Shown here piece by piece: positions 50,600 to 63,890 of a stretch of 64,000 nucleotides of DNA (positions are counted from its first letter, which is position 1; each line of letters opens with the position of its first letter). This stretch comes from Gibbula magus (lineage: Eukaryota > Mollusca > Gastropoda > Trochida > Trochidae): the NCBI GenBank assembly GCA_936450465.1, contig OW388292.1, forward strand, positions 27,602,368 to 27,666,367, in the 5' to 3' direction. The notes below the pieces were generated by a model. It worked only from the letters and a program-made list of their open reading frames with translations. It was not told the DNA's origin and made no database searches. The translations under genes and the position numbers were made by a program.

Positions 50600-53500
50600 A
50601 AATTGGCAATATTGTTTCATGTCTGATTTAAATGCGGTTTTCATCATAGATATTCACATGTTAATGCCAATGAATCAGACGTTACAACTCATTGCAAAGT
50701 CTGTCAAGAATGAAGTGTTGTTATCTCAAAAGTCCGAAGGTGGAAAGTACCGTCACACATTGACACTTCACTTCGTCCATTGCTTAAGTACTTTGACACC
50801 TAGTTTTCGCATGAATATTGGGAATTCTAGCATATTTTGGGCTGATAAAGGCACTGCCCATCCTTTACTCTGCATTAACTACTGTTTTTGAATGAAGTCA
50901 CTGAATAATGCCTCTTGACATTGAGGATTTTCACTAAATTTACAGTTATTTTGATGAAAATAGAAAGAATCCACATGATAAAGTAACAGTGTAGCCATAC
51001 CCATCATGTGCTTTGCAATAAAGTACAGTTTGCCTCGTCAGAGCACTCTTTAGATAGCTCCAAGCAAAACTAATAAATACAACATATATTTAAAACAAAA
51101 CACCTTTAATTTTCTTCTTTTATTTAAGAACATAGATCAGACATATGAAGCTGAAGATCATCTACAGTCTGGATCAGAAAGATTATAGTTGATATCGCTG
51201 CTAGAACAGCTATACTTCTTTCTACAGATACAGGATATATAAGATCTAACGAGGTACAATATTACGAATAGGCTGCAACATTATCACAATCCAAATGTAT
51301 GAATTTCTCTGTTCACATTATTATTATTATATAAAGATTTCTAACTCGTATAATGATATCAAAGATATACATATTCAAGAAAATAACTTGTGTAACATTA
51401 CCTGAATGATATGCTGAAAATTAATTGAATGCAACCCTCTTTTTGAAGCCAAACTTGAAAAGAATTGAGAACCAATGAGATTCACATAACAATGAATTGA
51501 ATGACTGTCAACTGTGAATTAGTATCTTTAGGTTTTCAGTCGTTGAACTAGTGAATCTTTCAATAACTGCATCAACTGATTAATTTATCTTAAATGTCAT
51601 CGTTAGGGTATTGTAATCCATAAGTCTACTAATACCCTGAATGTTAGACTTGTAAAGCTTACCAGTTCGTTACACATACCGTAGCTATTTATACCATGTA
51701 TATTATCAGCAAATGAAATATCGTGATTTGGAAGTTGATGCTGGGTATTCCCATCTGGAGACTGCCAATATTGCTTGATTTTAAATCATTTCATTGGCTT
51801 GTTATTTTTAGCCGTTATAAGCCTTTCCTCTTACACACTCAGAGTATTAAGTAGTCTTACAGTCTCAAAAACCCTTATGGCGCAGGATGAAATGTCATTG
51901 GTTCACAAGAAGGGCTTACAAAAGAGGGATGGAGGGTTGGATGAAACATGTTGCAATGAAGCGATTATCAGTTTGTATTGCACATTAGGTTGAAATAATA
52001 ATAATAATAATACATTATTGAGTGATAAAGTGTGATCAAACTATAAAGTTTAGTTGAATATGATATATATATGTATATATAAACTCTATATGAATATCTA
52101 TTGAAGTAAACCTTGGACCTGTGTTCTGATATGACATAAATACTTTTATATGAATAAATATAAAAAATATCAGACAACTGTTTGGCTGTTTTTTGATACA
52201 ATAGCACCAGTTTCAAAACAGATCTTTATTACTTTTAATGGCCAAAGCAATGTACAATTCATAGCATCATGAAAGATGTTGAAGAGGGAATAACAGCTTG
52301 CTGTGCTTTTTTTTAGTTTTAGTGCCAAACATTTCTGAGAATACTTTTAAAGGAAATTTATCAGGCAATACATTGGCTGAATTTAAATTAATTTAGGTTT
52401 GCTCTTTTATCTCTTCAAGAAAGTGTGCATTAAATATTACTGAAAATTATACTATTATAAAATTGGTTATATTTGTGAAAACTGATTCATCTCTGCCTAA
52501 ATGATGGAAAATTGTATCCTAGTCACTGACATACTGATTTCATTTGATCAAAGAAATATTTGAAAGACAGTTACTGGTAAGATAAATACTGACTGTGAAA
52601 CATGACAACATAGCAGAGCATTTAGCTAAATCTAGGCTCTTTTTTGTTTGTTTTACTCATGAACGAGTTAAGTCTTTCCCAAATGTTCTTGAACAAGGAT
52701 GTTACAATTAGGGCTAGGGCGGTTAACCCACATATTCGGGAAGAGTGGGTGTTGAACAGGACCTGAGTACCCATCACAGTACCTGGACATGTTATCATGC
52801 GACTTAATATAAAATAATTCATAATTTTCAAAATTCAAAGATCGCAATTTATTTGAAACATCCATCAAAATATTAAACTCAATTTTTATTCTTAGAATAA
52901 AGTTACTGAAATAGCAATAGATGTCTATACTTTAGCTTTCTAGCTCAATACTTTAGTCTACCAGTTGAAAAATTATTACAAATTTGATTTCGGGGGACCA
53001 ACAAAACAAGTGTCCAGGTGGAGTAGTGCAATAGGTGGGGTACCCGGGAAGTAATTTTGTACCTGTCCCAACCCTAGTGAAGGACCTAAAAGTTGCACTG
53101 TGAAGTGAATATATATAGAGATATGGATCTAAATAATATTTCATGCAACTCCTAACATTATAAAGATGAATACTCAATAATGTAATTGCATCAATACCGG
53201 TATTCACAATTCAGTGAATTCGGATCTGTGAATCTGATGGGTATAAGACATATCTTCACATGCATCTCGGCAATTTTTAAAATAGATAATACATTAGTGA
53301 CATTATATTAAAAAGTTAAAAATACAAAAAGCAAAACCCTGAACCCCAAATTAAAAAAAAATTCTGTAAGATATGAGATAGGAACAACAGATTATCTATT
53401 TATTACTGAAGTTAAGGAAAATGTGTTACCCGTTTCTGCAATGTCATAGAAATACTGGATGTCATAGCATTGTTTAAAATAAATATGACATGACATCGTC

Positions 53501-55900
53501 CATGATAAAATGATATGCCATTGGGAATCATGTGAATAATAATACCCACATTATTTTTGCCTTTGTGGTAATACATTGGTGAAATTTTTAATAAAATCCT
53601 ATAATACAATCTAAACCAGACCGACATTATTCATGTATAGACTGTAATAAGGATAGACTCAGGTTTTCATATTTCACATTAAGCCCTCTTTTACATAAAT
53701 AACACACAGAATGACATTTACAAAGGTATAAAACACATTTCCAAACATAACTGGTGGTTCTAATGTTAAACAAAACAAAAAACAAAGATAATATAATAAA
53801 TGTAAATAATCTGGAATGGACGTAACAATCACAGCTCTTCAGTCCAGCTTTGCAACAGTAAACCACAAACACTGTAACACAATACTGACATAACAATCTC
53901 ATAGAACACTTTGCAACAAAAACAATGAAGCGATGTCAATTCCCTTATCCTGATGCAGCAAAAAGGAGCATTTGGGGAAAATTAGGGGAGGAATAGATGC
54001 TTTCAAAGGTAGGAATAAAATTACAGTTCCTGCTATGATTTCTGTAAAAGGAGTTATTGCTTGTCCTAGGTTGGACAGTGCGAAAATTAAATTAAATTTT
54101 GATTGACTTCAAAGGGTGTCTGTATTTTACTTGTGTCCTGTACAGGACCAGACAAATCGAGCTCCATGGTAGAGCCTTCCTTTCTCTTAGATTTATTCGG
54201 TACACTTCATAATAAGTGTAGATGATAATATAGAAACTGCATCAATATCACAACAGCTTTTCAAAATAGAGGATTTCTTCACGAAAAGTCTAAAAGAAAA
54301 TTAATTTACCATAGGATAACAAACCTCTTATTATAGTAGATAATTACTAAAATATCTGCCAAGAACTTAAAAGGTATAAAAGGTATTTTTTATATCCAGT
54401 TTTGATATATCCATCATACATTCAAAATACACATATAACAGAATAAAAGATAACATATCACAAGATATGTGGAATGATTGTGCACAGTATACAGATCACG
54501 GAGTATAAGACACTTGATACAATATAATGAGCACGTGATAACAAATTAGATAAATATATAAACGATGAAACTTATTATGCACATATCAATAGATATATCA
54601 AAGATTAGTACGATAAAAACTAAGAAATAATTGCTTTACCCAACAGTAGAAAGAAACTATGTGGTTTCATGAAACAAATGAAAAAACATTCCTAAATAGA
54701 AAATGATTACCGGTACACTTTGAGAACAATTGAAATGGCTTTTGCCATTTTATTCACCTTCCTTTATCATAACCATTAAAAGAGGAACATCTAAGTGTAG
54801 GTAATAATTTTTTTCAGTGATGAAGCAAAACTAAACCTTGAGCATTATATAAAGATAATCTCATCAGAATGAAGGACAAAATATTCAGTAACATGAACTG
54901 AACTTATCAATGTTTCTCCGAGGTTATAAAAGCAGGCAGTTCATTTTAAATAGGACATCAACATATAAAATCCATTCTGGCTTGAATTTGTCACAACACA
55001 ACATCAAAACAAATATTTCAAGCAAACAAAGTGCATGTAGATGTAGACATCATGACACTTCCCCAAAATAACAAGAAATACGTCCTGTTTGAAGGAATAC
55101 TGGCTTTCACAAATACTTGGAATCTATCTTTGGGGCAGATAAAACAAAACACTGACCACCAATAAATCAACAAATCAGCTTACTCAATCAGCTATGTGGT
55201 TGTATATTTCAACATCAACAAACTTAACCTTAGTACAAGAACATTAACATCCGACACACCAACAAACAACATGTATGACTTTTCATGACAAACTCTTGTT
55301 GACTAGGCAGTGTCTAATATCTACCCTTGATTACTGTAATAAATGATAAACATAAACAAAACAACTGACCACTGAGCATGATTTTTGTTCTCTTCATAGT
55401 TCTGTCTCCAAATCATTCACAAATATCCAAATGAAAAAAAATAATTCTGTATATAATCCTATATCTGCTGAATTTATTAGTGATCAACCCTTTTATTCTT
55501 TACAATTTGGACAACCATTCCCAGTGGTTGAATTGCAGGAAGGTGGTTTAGGCACGGCAGAATTAATCACAAGCTTTACAGATTTTTTCAGCAAAAATAT
55601 CTAAAGGCAGGAGACAAAAAAAACTTTGCTCTGGTGTAGATGAAAAATGTTCAAGTAAACAAAATATGGCAACATTTTTAATTGGGAGGGGTTCTGAGTA
55701 CCATTTTATTTTCCAAACTGGTCAAAATCATGATATGAGAATGTATAAACCAATTAAATAATTTTTTTAGCTTAACAAGAAAAAATTCATGGTGACGCCA
55801 TGGACGAATGATGGGCAGCTGGAATATGACTGCATCAGCAGGTAGAGGGTTAGTTTGGTCTACGATACACAAGAACTGATTTATAACATATCTTTTAACA
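50600..55900. other. Region between convergent RTF2 and NIPAL-like genes
   Basis: AT-rich. It probably contains the 3' UTR of the minus-strand NIPAL-like gene at its right side, but I cannot choose its poly(A) site. Contains an AAT microsatellite (51994-52012) and, at about 52708-53077, weakly matching inverted ends (TAGGGCTAGGGCGG against TAGGGTTGGGACAGG). No conserved exon seen. Confidence 0.4.
51994..52012. repeat. AAT microsatellite
   Basis: About six tandem AAT units. Confidence 0.9.
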
Positions 55901-58229
55901 TCAATTGTTGTTGTTATCATTGTTGTTGTTGTTGTTCTCGGTGGCACCATAACTCTTTGATTCCTGGGAATCCATGGCAATGGCAAGGTTCTCCCTCCCT
56001 GCGATAGTTTCTTGTGAGCTTGAAGAGTCATCATCCTTAGCATGAAGAATAGGTGTGACATCGGAACTGGTGGCTCCCCCTCCATAGGAGCTGCCTCCGG
56101 TGGGTTGGACCTGACCTACGTTCACACTTGCCAGTAGCCATGCTGAAACACACAAGTTACTCGTCAATATTATTCTACTTTCTGAACATTCACAATCAAA
56201 TATTCTTCAGTGATTCAGCCATTTTGTCCTTTCACCTTCATGGGTTGTAGTAGCAAATTGATAGTCCCTTCAATTCATGTTCCTCAAACTTGTACTTGAT
56301 CAAGGCAAAAATCCTTCAAAGCAAGTTTCACAAGAGGATTATGAAATATGACACAAAACATAGCATCTACTGTACTTGAGTACTGTGTCATACATGGATC
56401 TATTTAATATTTTCTTTTTTATAAAGGATACAATCATCAGAATTCTAATTTCAATATCACCAAGTAAAAATAAATTCAAAACGGATAGATTTCAAGCCAG
56501 CTTCTAAAATGAAGATTAAACTGTTTAGGGAAACATTGTTTTCTTCTTTACATGTTTAGCGTTAAGAAAAATATCATGATTATTACTCCAGCTGCTGAAT
56601 CTATCAGTGTCACACTATAGTGGAAAAACATTATAAGCAGCCAATTCCAGGAATCAGAACTTGACCACTGGCTAAAGATAGTTGATCACAAAATATTGCC
56701 TGACCCGCAGGTTGAGGTACAAGAGAGCAACTCACAAGGGAAGAGTTCTGGTGCAATCTGCGAAGCTGCTGCTTCCGCCTTCTCCGTCTCCTGGTCCGGT
56801 CTCTTCACCGTCACGAAGTACACGCCAATGAATGAGAGAACGCAGCTGCAACACACATACCCGGTACATACACACGTGTTCAACTGTACAAAGTACATTG
56901 TCAACCATAGCATCAACAGACTGAGGGAAATGTTACCCATTTACAATACATATACATGTGTCTGTAAAACACATGCCAGCAGACATAAACATATACATTA
57001 TTGTGCCTATTATATATTTATGTGATTTAAGTGCCAAACAAAAATGCAACAATTAGATAAGCTTTCATTGTTGTAAAGAATTTGAATAAGGAAACTTATA
57101 AAAAGGATACTTTATTAACTATCAAGAGTGATATTTTCAATAAGTAAAATAAAATGCTCAACTCGGTGAAATAGTACTTTCAATCTTATAGAGTCATCAA
57201 AGATGAGGATGATGTCAATAGGCTGACAAGTCAAGCAAGGTTAAGCATTTCATCATTTCTAGCATTTTTAAAAATGTAATATATACAACAGAAATTTAAC
57301 ATTTCTTGTCAGATAACATGTTGATCTTGTTTGTTTTAAATTATATTCATGAGAAAAGGATTGGTTACAAGTTATACGACTAAAACACCATATCCTACAT
57401 AGGTCTCATTTTGCAAAGCAGAAATTATATAGTTATCCCCATAAAAATAAAAGGTTTTTCTTTACTCTTTTACTTTTACATATCTGTTCAAAGTACCCTG
57501 TGCACTCACCCAAATAGAAACATACAAATCTCAAGGCCGTTCATTCCCCAGAATTCCTTGAAGAAAATGATACCTAAAACAGAAAATGTCATAAGTTTTT
57601 TAGAATCAATTAAAATAAAAAGAAGCTCTGTAGCCCAACAGGCTTTACATGATTTGATATCTAAGTTTGAAGATCAGAGTCAGGATTCCCAAAGTGCATG
57701 AGACAGCCCGACAAAATCAAACAGACAACCAGACTAATGCACAACAAATGCCTATGCCATAAGCCCAACTGGAGCTATGGGCACTATGAGCTCAACTTAG
57801 CCTTACAAGATATCATGGCTTGTTGTTAATTTCTTGTGACAAAGAAGCAAAGCAACTTAGCATTCCAAGATATTATTGCATGTTATACATTTCTTATAAC
57901 AAAGAAGAAGAGATAGAGGTGTTACCTGCTATGATTGCACTGACTGTGAAGAAGACAAAGTTGGTTGGCACTACGACGGTGGAATCAAAGTTCTTCATAG
58001 CTTGATTAAGATATCTGCAAGAGGACAAATAATAAAACTAATAATAAATAACTAGAATAATTTAAATTATGTTTTTAAAACTAGGTGTTTTAAATAAAAC
58101 TACCTCATTTTTCTCTCTTATATGTTGTACTTGGAATATAATTTGTTGCATGCCTTTGGGAATTTGCATTTGAAGAAAACCAATCTCAAAAGGTCCTTTT
58201 CTCATTGTATGAATGTCAAGCATTAGTAT

Positions 58230-58264
<35 letters not shown>

Positions 58265-61200
58265 TTTTATTCAGTATAAAGGCCAAAGGCCCAAAATACA
58301 ATTACATTACAAATTTGAAACAAGCGCACATAAAAGCTAACAGGTTTATGTATTTAAAATTGCAGCTCTAGTTTTACATATACATTTAAGAAAGTTAACA
58401 ACATTCGTGATAATATCTTTATCTTTACTGCATAGAATGTGGATTAAATCCTGTGTGTTTGATGTATTGTACAACAATGGAGCAATAAACTTATTTCCAG
58501 CAACTTCATACAATTTACAAAAAAATATAATGTGAATTTCATCTTCAATATAGTTAATATTGTCTACTTTACAGTAAATACAGGCTCTGTCAGCCATTGG
58601 TACATTGTTGTATACAGATTGAGTGCCCTACAAAAATACTTTCGTAACCAGGCAAGAACGTTTTTCAAAAGAAGTGTCATGAAAACAGATAATAGCGCTG
58701 TGACGATATATCATAGTATTGATTATCAGTGGTCACTTACTTAATTTGTATTATTGCTGTGACTATCATGACAGCGATCATGATGTAGAGAATCGGATGA
58801 GCAAACTGGGACTCTCCGCCGAATGACAGATTCAACATGCTGGACACAGTCTTTGCAGAGATCACCGTGAATGAAGCTGGAAATAGTATTAAAGGAAATA
58901 AATTCACTTAAAACTCGGCTTAACACTGTTTCAAAAGTATTTCCCTATGCGGCTTGGACTATTGCAAGGAGGTACAGAAGGGGGTATCGCAAGGAGGTAT
59001 TGCAGGGAGGTATAGCAGGGAGGTATTGCAGGGGGGTATTGGAGGGAGATATTGCAGGGAGATATTGCAGGGAGATATCGCAAGGAGGTATTGCAGGGAG
59101 GTATTGCAGGGAGGTATTGCAGGGAGGTAATGCAGGGAGATATCGCAAGGAGGTATTGCAGGGAGGTAATGCAGGGAGATATCGCAAGGAGGTATTGCAG
59201 GGAGGTATTGCAGGGAGGTAATGCAGGGAGATATCGCAAGGAGATATTGCAGGGAGGTATTGCAGGGAGATATCGCAAGGAGGTATTGCAGGGAGGTAAT
59301 GCAGGGAGATATCGCAAGGAGGTATTGCAGGGAGATATTGCAGGGAGGTATTGAAGGGAGGTAATGCAGGGAGATATTGCAGGGAGGTATTGCAGGGAGG
59401 TAATGCAAGGAGGTATTGCAGGGAGGAAATGCAGGGATGTAATGCAGGGAGGTAATGCAGGGAGATATCGCAAGGAGGTATTGCAGGGAGGTAATGCAGG
59501 GAGATATCGCAAGGAGGTATTGCAGGTAGGTAATGCAGGGAGATATCGCAAGGAGGTATTGCAGGGAGATATTGCAGGGAGCTATTGCAGGGAGGTATTG
59601 CAGGGAGGTATTAAATGGAGGTATTGCAGGGAGATAATGCAGGGAGATATTGCAGGGAGGTATTGCAGGGAGGTAATGCAGGGAGATATTGCAGGGAGAT
59701 ATTGCAGGGAGGTATTGCAGGGAGATATTGCAGGGAGATATTGAAGGGAAGTATTGCAGGGAGATATTGCAGGGAGGTATTGCAGGGAGGTATTGCAGGG
59801 AGGTAATGCAGGGAGGTATTGCAGGGAGATATTGCAAGGAGGTAATGCAGGGAGATATTGCAGGGAGATATTGCAGGGAGATATTGCAGGGAGGTAATGC
59901 AGGGAGGTATTGCAGGGAGGTAATGCAGGGAGATATCGCAAGGAGGTATTGCAGGGAGGTATTACAGGGAGGTATTGCAGGGAGGTAATGCAGGGAGGTA
60001 TTGCAGGGAGATATTGCAGGGAGATATCGCAAGGAGGTATTGCAGGGAGGCTTTGCAGGGAGATATTGCAAGGAGGTATTGCAGGGAGATATTGCAAGGA
60101 GGTATTGCAGGGAGGTAATGCAGGGAGGTATTGCAGGGAGATATCGCAGGGAGATATTGCAGGGAGATATTGCAGGGAGGTATTGCAGGGAGGTATTGCA
60201 GGGAGGTATTGCAGGGAGATATTGCAGGGAGGTATTGCAGGGAGGTATTGCAGGGAGGTATTGCAGGGAGGTATTGCAGGGAGATATTGCAGGGAGGTAT
60301 TGCAGGGAGGTATTGCAGGGAGGTATTGCAGGGAGATATTGCAGGGAGGTATTGCAGGGAGATATTGCAGGGAGATATCGCAAGGAGGTATTGCAGGGAG
60401 GTAATGCAGGGAGGTATTGCAGGGAGATATTGCAAGGAGGTAATGCAGGGAGATATTGCAGGGAGATATTGCAGGGAGGTATTACAGGGAGGTATTGCAG
60501 GGAGGTAATGCAGGGAGGTATTGCAGGGAGATATTGCAGGGAGATATCGCAGGGAGGTATTGCAGGGAGGTATTGCAGGGAGGTATTGCAGGGAGATATT
60601 GCAGGGAGGTAATGCAGGGAGATATTGCAGGGAGATATTGCAGGGAGATATCGCAAGGAGGTATTGCAGGGAGGTAATGCAGGGAGGTATTGCAGGGAGA
60701 TATCGTATGGAGGTAATGCAGGGAGATATTGCAGAGGAAATTGCAGGGAGATATTGCAGGGAGATATTGCAGGGAGATATTGCAGGGAGATATTGCAGGG
60801 AGATATCGCAAGGAGGTATTGCAGGGAGGTAATGCAGGGAGATATCGCAAGGAGGTATTGCAGGGAGGTAATGCAGGGAGGTATTGCAGGGAGATATTGC
60901 AAGGAGGTAATGCAGGGAGATATTGCAGGGAGATATTGCAGGGAGGTAATGCAGGGAGGTATTGCAGGGAGGTAATGCAGGGAGGTATTGCAGGGAGGTA
61001 ATGCAGGGAGGTATTGCAGGGAGATATTGCAGGGAGGTAATGCAGGGAGATATTGCAGGGAGATATTGCAGGGAGATATTGCAGGGAGATATTGCAGGGA
61101 GATATCGCAAGGAGTATTGCAGGGAGGTAATGCAGGGAGGTATTGCAGGGAGATATCGTATGGAGGTAATGCAGGGAGATATTGCAGGGAGATATTGCAG

Positions 61201-63297
61201 AGGAAATTGCAGGGAGATATTGCAGGGAGATATTGCAGGGAGATATCGCAAGGAGGTATTGCAGGGAGGTAATGCAGGGAGATATCGCAAGGAGGTATTG
61301 CAGGGAGGTAATGCAGGGAGGTATTGCAAGGAGGTAATGCAGGGAGATATTGCAGGGAGATATTGCAGGGAGGTAATGCAGGGAGGTATTGCAGGGAGGT
61401 ATTGCAGGGAGGTAATGCAGGGAGGTATTGCAGGGAGGTAATGCAGGGAGGTATTGCAGGGAGATATTGCAGGGAGGTAATGCAGGGAGATATTGCAGGG
61501 AGATATTGCAGGGAGATATTGCAGGGAGATATTGCAGGGAGGTATTGCAGAGGAAATTGCAGGGAGATATTGCAGGGAGATATTGCAGGGAGATATCGCA
61601 AGGAGGTATTGCAGGGAGGTATTGCAGGGAGATATTGCAGGGAGGTATTGCAAGGAGATATTGCAGGGAGGTGCCACTTGGCTATCAGGTGACAATGATC
61701 ATGAAACATGAACATCAATTCTTTAATTTCTTCATTCAAAGGTGACATAAGATTTATATTCTCTGTAACATTTAGTTGCATTACAGACACTTTTTACTCG
61801 TCCACTTCAATTGAATAATTATTTTACCTTCATCGAGCAGATAATTGAAGACTTCTTCAAATGATAACAACATGATAAAAAAGAACACATTTATATTATT
61901 AATCCGTGAAAACTCAATTCGATGATGAACTGAAACCAAGACTAGAGAACCATGTAAATGAGTACCTGTGACGGAAGTGATAAGAAGATATATGACAACG
62001 AGCTGCATCTTCATCTTGTAGAGTAGGAAGAGGAGGATGAGGATTCCTACCAGCTCTATCACCTGTGAGTAGACAGAGGGTATTTGTACTTGTGGAATAT
62101 TCATTATCTATCATTGATTGACTCCGATCAGGTTTAACATACGGTAGATACATTTTCTTTATCATAATACTCATTTCCTTGCTTGGGGCATGGTCAAGGG
62201 ACAATAATTAAAAGAATATGCATAGATGATAGTTGAGCCATTCAATAATTCTAGGTAATAGCAACTTTCCTCATGGCATTACTCGCACCAGTCTCCATCA
62301 CTGGCTCATTTACACTAAGACTTACTACATTTCCTTATTTTTTTAAATACTTCTGTGACGTGTATATAAAATCAGCCCATTGCATAGCACCATTGCTACT
62401 AGAACACACAATTCTGAATTTTGTCACTTTATATTGGAACTGCCAACCATTCTTTCTGTCGATGTGAAGACATATTGCAAATTGGGACTATTTAAAAAAA
62501 ATGTATGTTAAAAAAAAACAATTATATCCTTTTTTCTTAGTTTGGATACTGGGGATTACTCTGGAAAGTTACCATTAGAAATGAATTGCAATTTGCAACA
62601 TTGATATACAATCAATGGTACTTTACAACTGTCATGTGTATAACATACTCCACTAGCAAAGTCAGGCCTGTTAGATATATACATGATAAACATAATGAAT
62701 GACTTCATTACTTTAACTTACGATATAAACTATGAAGGAAGTCTCTGTCAAAGCGGTCACAATTTCGTCTCCATTCAACACCTTCTCCTTCTGTAAAAGA
62801 CACAAACATATTCACTTAACTCATCAATTGATTTAGTAATTACAAAATGTCATACCCAAACAGTTAGTATTCACATGAAAGTAAAACAAAGTCAATCAAA
62901 CATAGGGATGTATATTAATATACCTGGTGAAATGAATAATTTCCATCAGGATTTTACTGGTTATATCATTTACACATGAACACTTCATTTGGACACAAAG
63001 GACATTTAGAAATGAAAAATATTAGAAAAAAATATTTCTTGGATAACAACAAGACATTTCAGAGTAAATGCTTACTCCCTTCTCATGTGATGAATGAGTA
63101 AGCATGGACTCTGAAACGATGTGTTCACAATCAAGAAGTTATTATTCAAGAAATCTTATTTTTCTTAAGATTTATTCCTAATGAACAAGACAGTGCCAAA
63201 AAGCAATTTTTATCATTAGAGTTGAGAAAGAACAATGAAATTACCCGAGATGAGAAAGTAACCAGCAGGAAGGCTCCTATGACGGCAAGGGCACATC
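55901..63297 (-). CDS. NIPA-like magnesium transporter (NIPAL2/3-like), 3' part
   Basis: Multi-pass membrane protein of the NIPA family (SLC57), which moves Mg2+ across membranes. Eight exons join in frame: 63297-63245, 62790-62722, 62062-61966, 58876-58741, 58014-57926, 57573-57510, 56845-56736 and 56142-55901, giving 285 residues. In order: GCALAVIGAFLLVTFSSR (membrane segment), a loop, VIELVGILILLFLLYKM, QLVVIYLLITSVTASFTVIS, FAHPILYIMIAVMIVTAIIQ then IKYLNQAMKNFDSTVVVPTN, FVFFTVSAIIAGIIFFKEFW, and EICMFLFGCVLSFIGVYFVT. The cytosolic tail is Ser/Asp-rich, ending SYGATEN plus an Asn run, much as NIPAL3 does. About 120 N-terminal residues lie beyond the right edge: the first exon here begins at an acceptor in mid-codon. 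The intron at 58877-61965 is mostly minisatellite. Confidence 0.9.
58231..58690 (-). pseudogene. 3' end of a non-LTR retrotransposon, with CAGA repeat tail
   Basis: The minus strand encodes TQSVYNNVPMADRACIYCKV, NINYIEDEIHIIFFCKLYEV and VVNFLKCICKTRA (frame ends 58346). The C-x2-C...IEDExHxxxxC spacing is the zinc-knuckle-like C-terminus of LINE ORF2 proteins. A CAGA tandem run (58231-58263) forms its 3' tail. It lies in the same orientation as the NIPAL-like gene, in the intron between exons at 58741 and 58014. The rest of the element is missing. Confidence 0.7.
58966..61672. repeat. Large 13-bp minisatellite, about 200 copies
   Basis: Continuous array of units close to GGGAGGTATTGCA. The main variants are GGGAGATATTGCA, GGGAGGTAATGCA and GGGAGATATCGCA; the last is nearly always followed by AGGAGGTATTGCA, forming a linked 26-bp pair. 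Rare private variants (TATCGTATGG at 60701 and 61154; GCAGAGGAAATTGC at 60731, 61197 and 61547) mark larger duplicated blocks of about 450 and 350 bp. Flanking unique sequence holds NIPAL-like exons on both sides with intact splice sites, so the array is intronic. Its long reading frames on both strands are by-products of the period. Confidence 0.97.
63021..63168. mobile_element. Foldback MITE, copy 2
   Basis: Same layout as 25030-25190: outer arms ATATTTCTTGGATAACAAC and TTATTCAAGAAATCTTATTT, inner stem TTTCAGAGTAAATGCTTACT with GAGTAAGCATGGACTCTGAA. It lies in an intron of the NIPAL-like gene between exons at 63245 and 62790. Confidence 0.65.
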
Positions 63298-63465
63298 CTG
63301 TACATACAATAATTATCATCACATTTGTAGACACTTAACAATTCATATTACCACAAGTTTTACTTAATGAAAACAAATGGAAGTATAATGAAATCATTAC
63401 ATCATGAGAGGTAAGAAAAGAAATTGAACAAATTCTGTCTCTGACTAAAACAAGATGTGTTTGTT

Positions 63466-63890
63466 AAACACGGATGCCCCCGGATGTACCAAAGTTATGG
63501 CCAAGGTTAAAGTTTTCTGAAGATGTCAACTACGGCATGGTCAAGGTCACAAGGTCAAATATGATGACCTCATCTGAAAGGCCTCCTCATAAGGTATACA
63601 CATGCCAAGTATGAAAGCCCTAGCTCTGAGAAATCCAAAGTTATGGCCAAGGTTAAAATTTTCTGAAGATGTCCACTGTGGCATGGTCAAGGTCACAATG
63701 TCAAATATGATGACCTCATCTGAAAGGTCTCATCACAAGGTATGCACATGCCAAGTATGAAAGTCTTAGCTCTGAGCAATCCAAAGTTATGGCCAAGGTT
63801 AAAGTTTTTGTGGACAAACGCACAGACAGACAAACGGACAGGTGAAAAACAATATACCCTCGAATCTTCGATTCGGGGGCATAAAAATAC
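63466..63890. repeat. Dispersed repeat with 146-bp internal period and GGGGGCAT ends
   Basis: AAAGTTATGGCCAAGGTTAA recurs at 63491, 63637 and 63783, exactly 146 apart, with CATGGTCAAGGTCACAA and GATGACCTCATCTGAAAGG between. It ends in GACAGACAAACGGACAG and a palindromic CGAATCTTCGATTCG beside GGGGGCAT; the other edge has ATGCCCCCGG. Repeats of this build are common in molluscs. Confidence 0.75.

Noticed and set aside
50619..50891. 90-codon plus-strand frame after RTF2 as a separate gene
   Set aside because: No recognisable domain, no splice partners, and it lies just past the likely RTF2 3' end.
52708..53077. hAT-like element with TAGGGYTRGG ends
   Set aside because: The inverted ends match only loosely and no 8-bp duplication could be found.
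58966..61672. CRISPR-like or satellite-spacer array
   Set aside because: There are no unique spacers; the unit is 13 bp with small substitutions, and the setting is eukaryotic.
58959..61790. 943-codon minus-strand reading frame as a giant repetitive protein gene
   Set aside because: It is the product of a stop-poor 13-bp repeat, lies in an intron bounded by well-phased NIPAL-like exons, and equally long frames exist in other frames and on the other strand.
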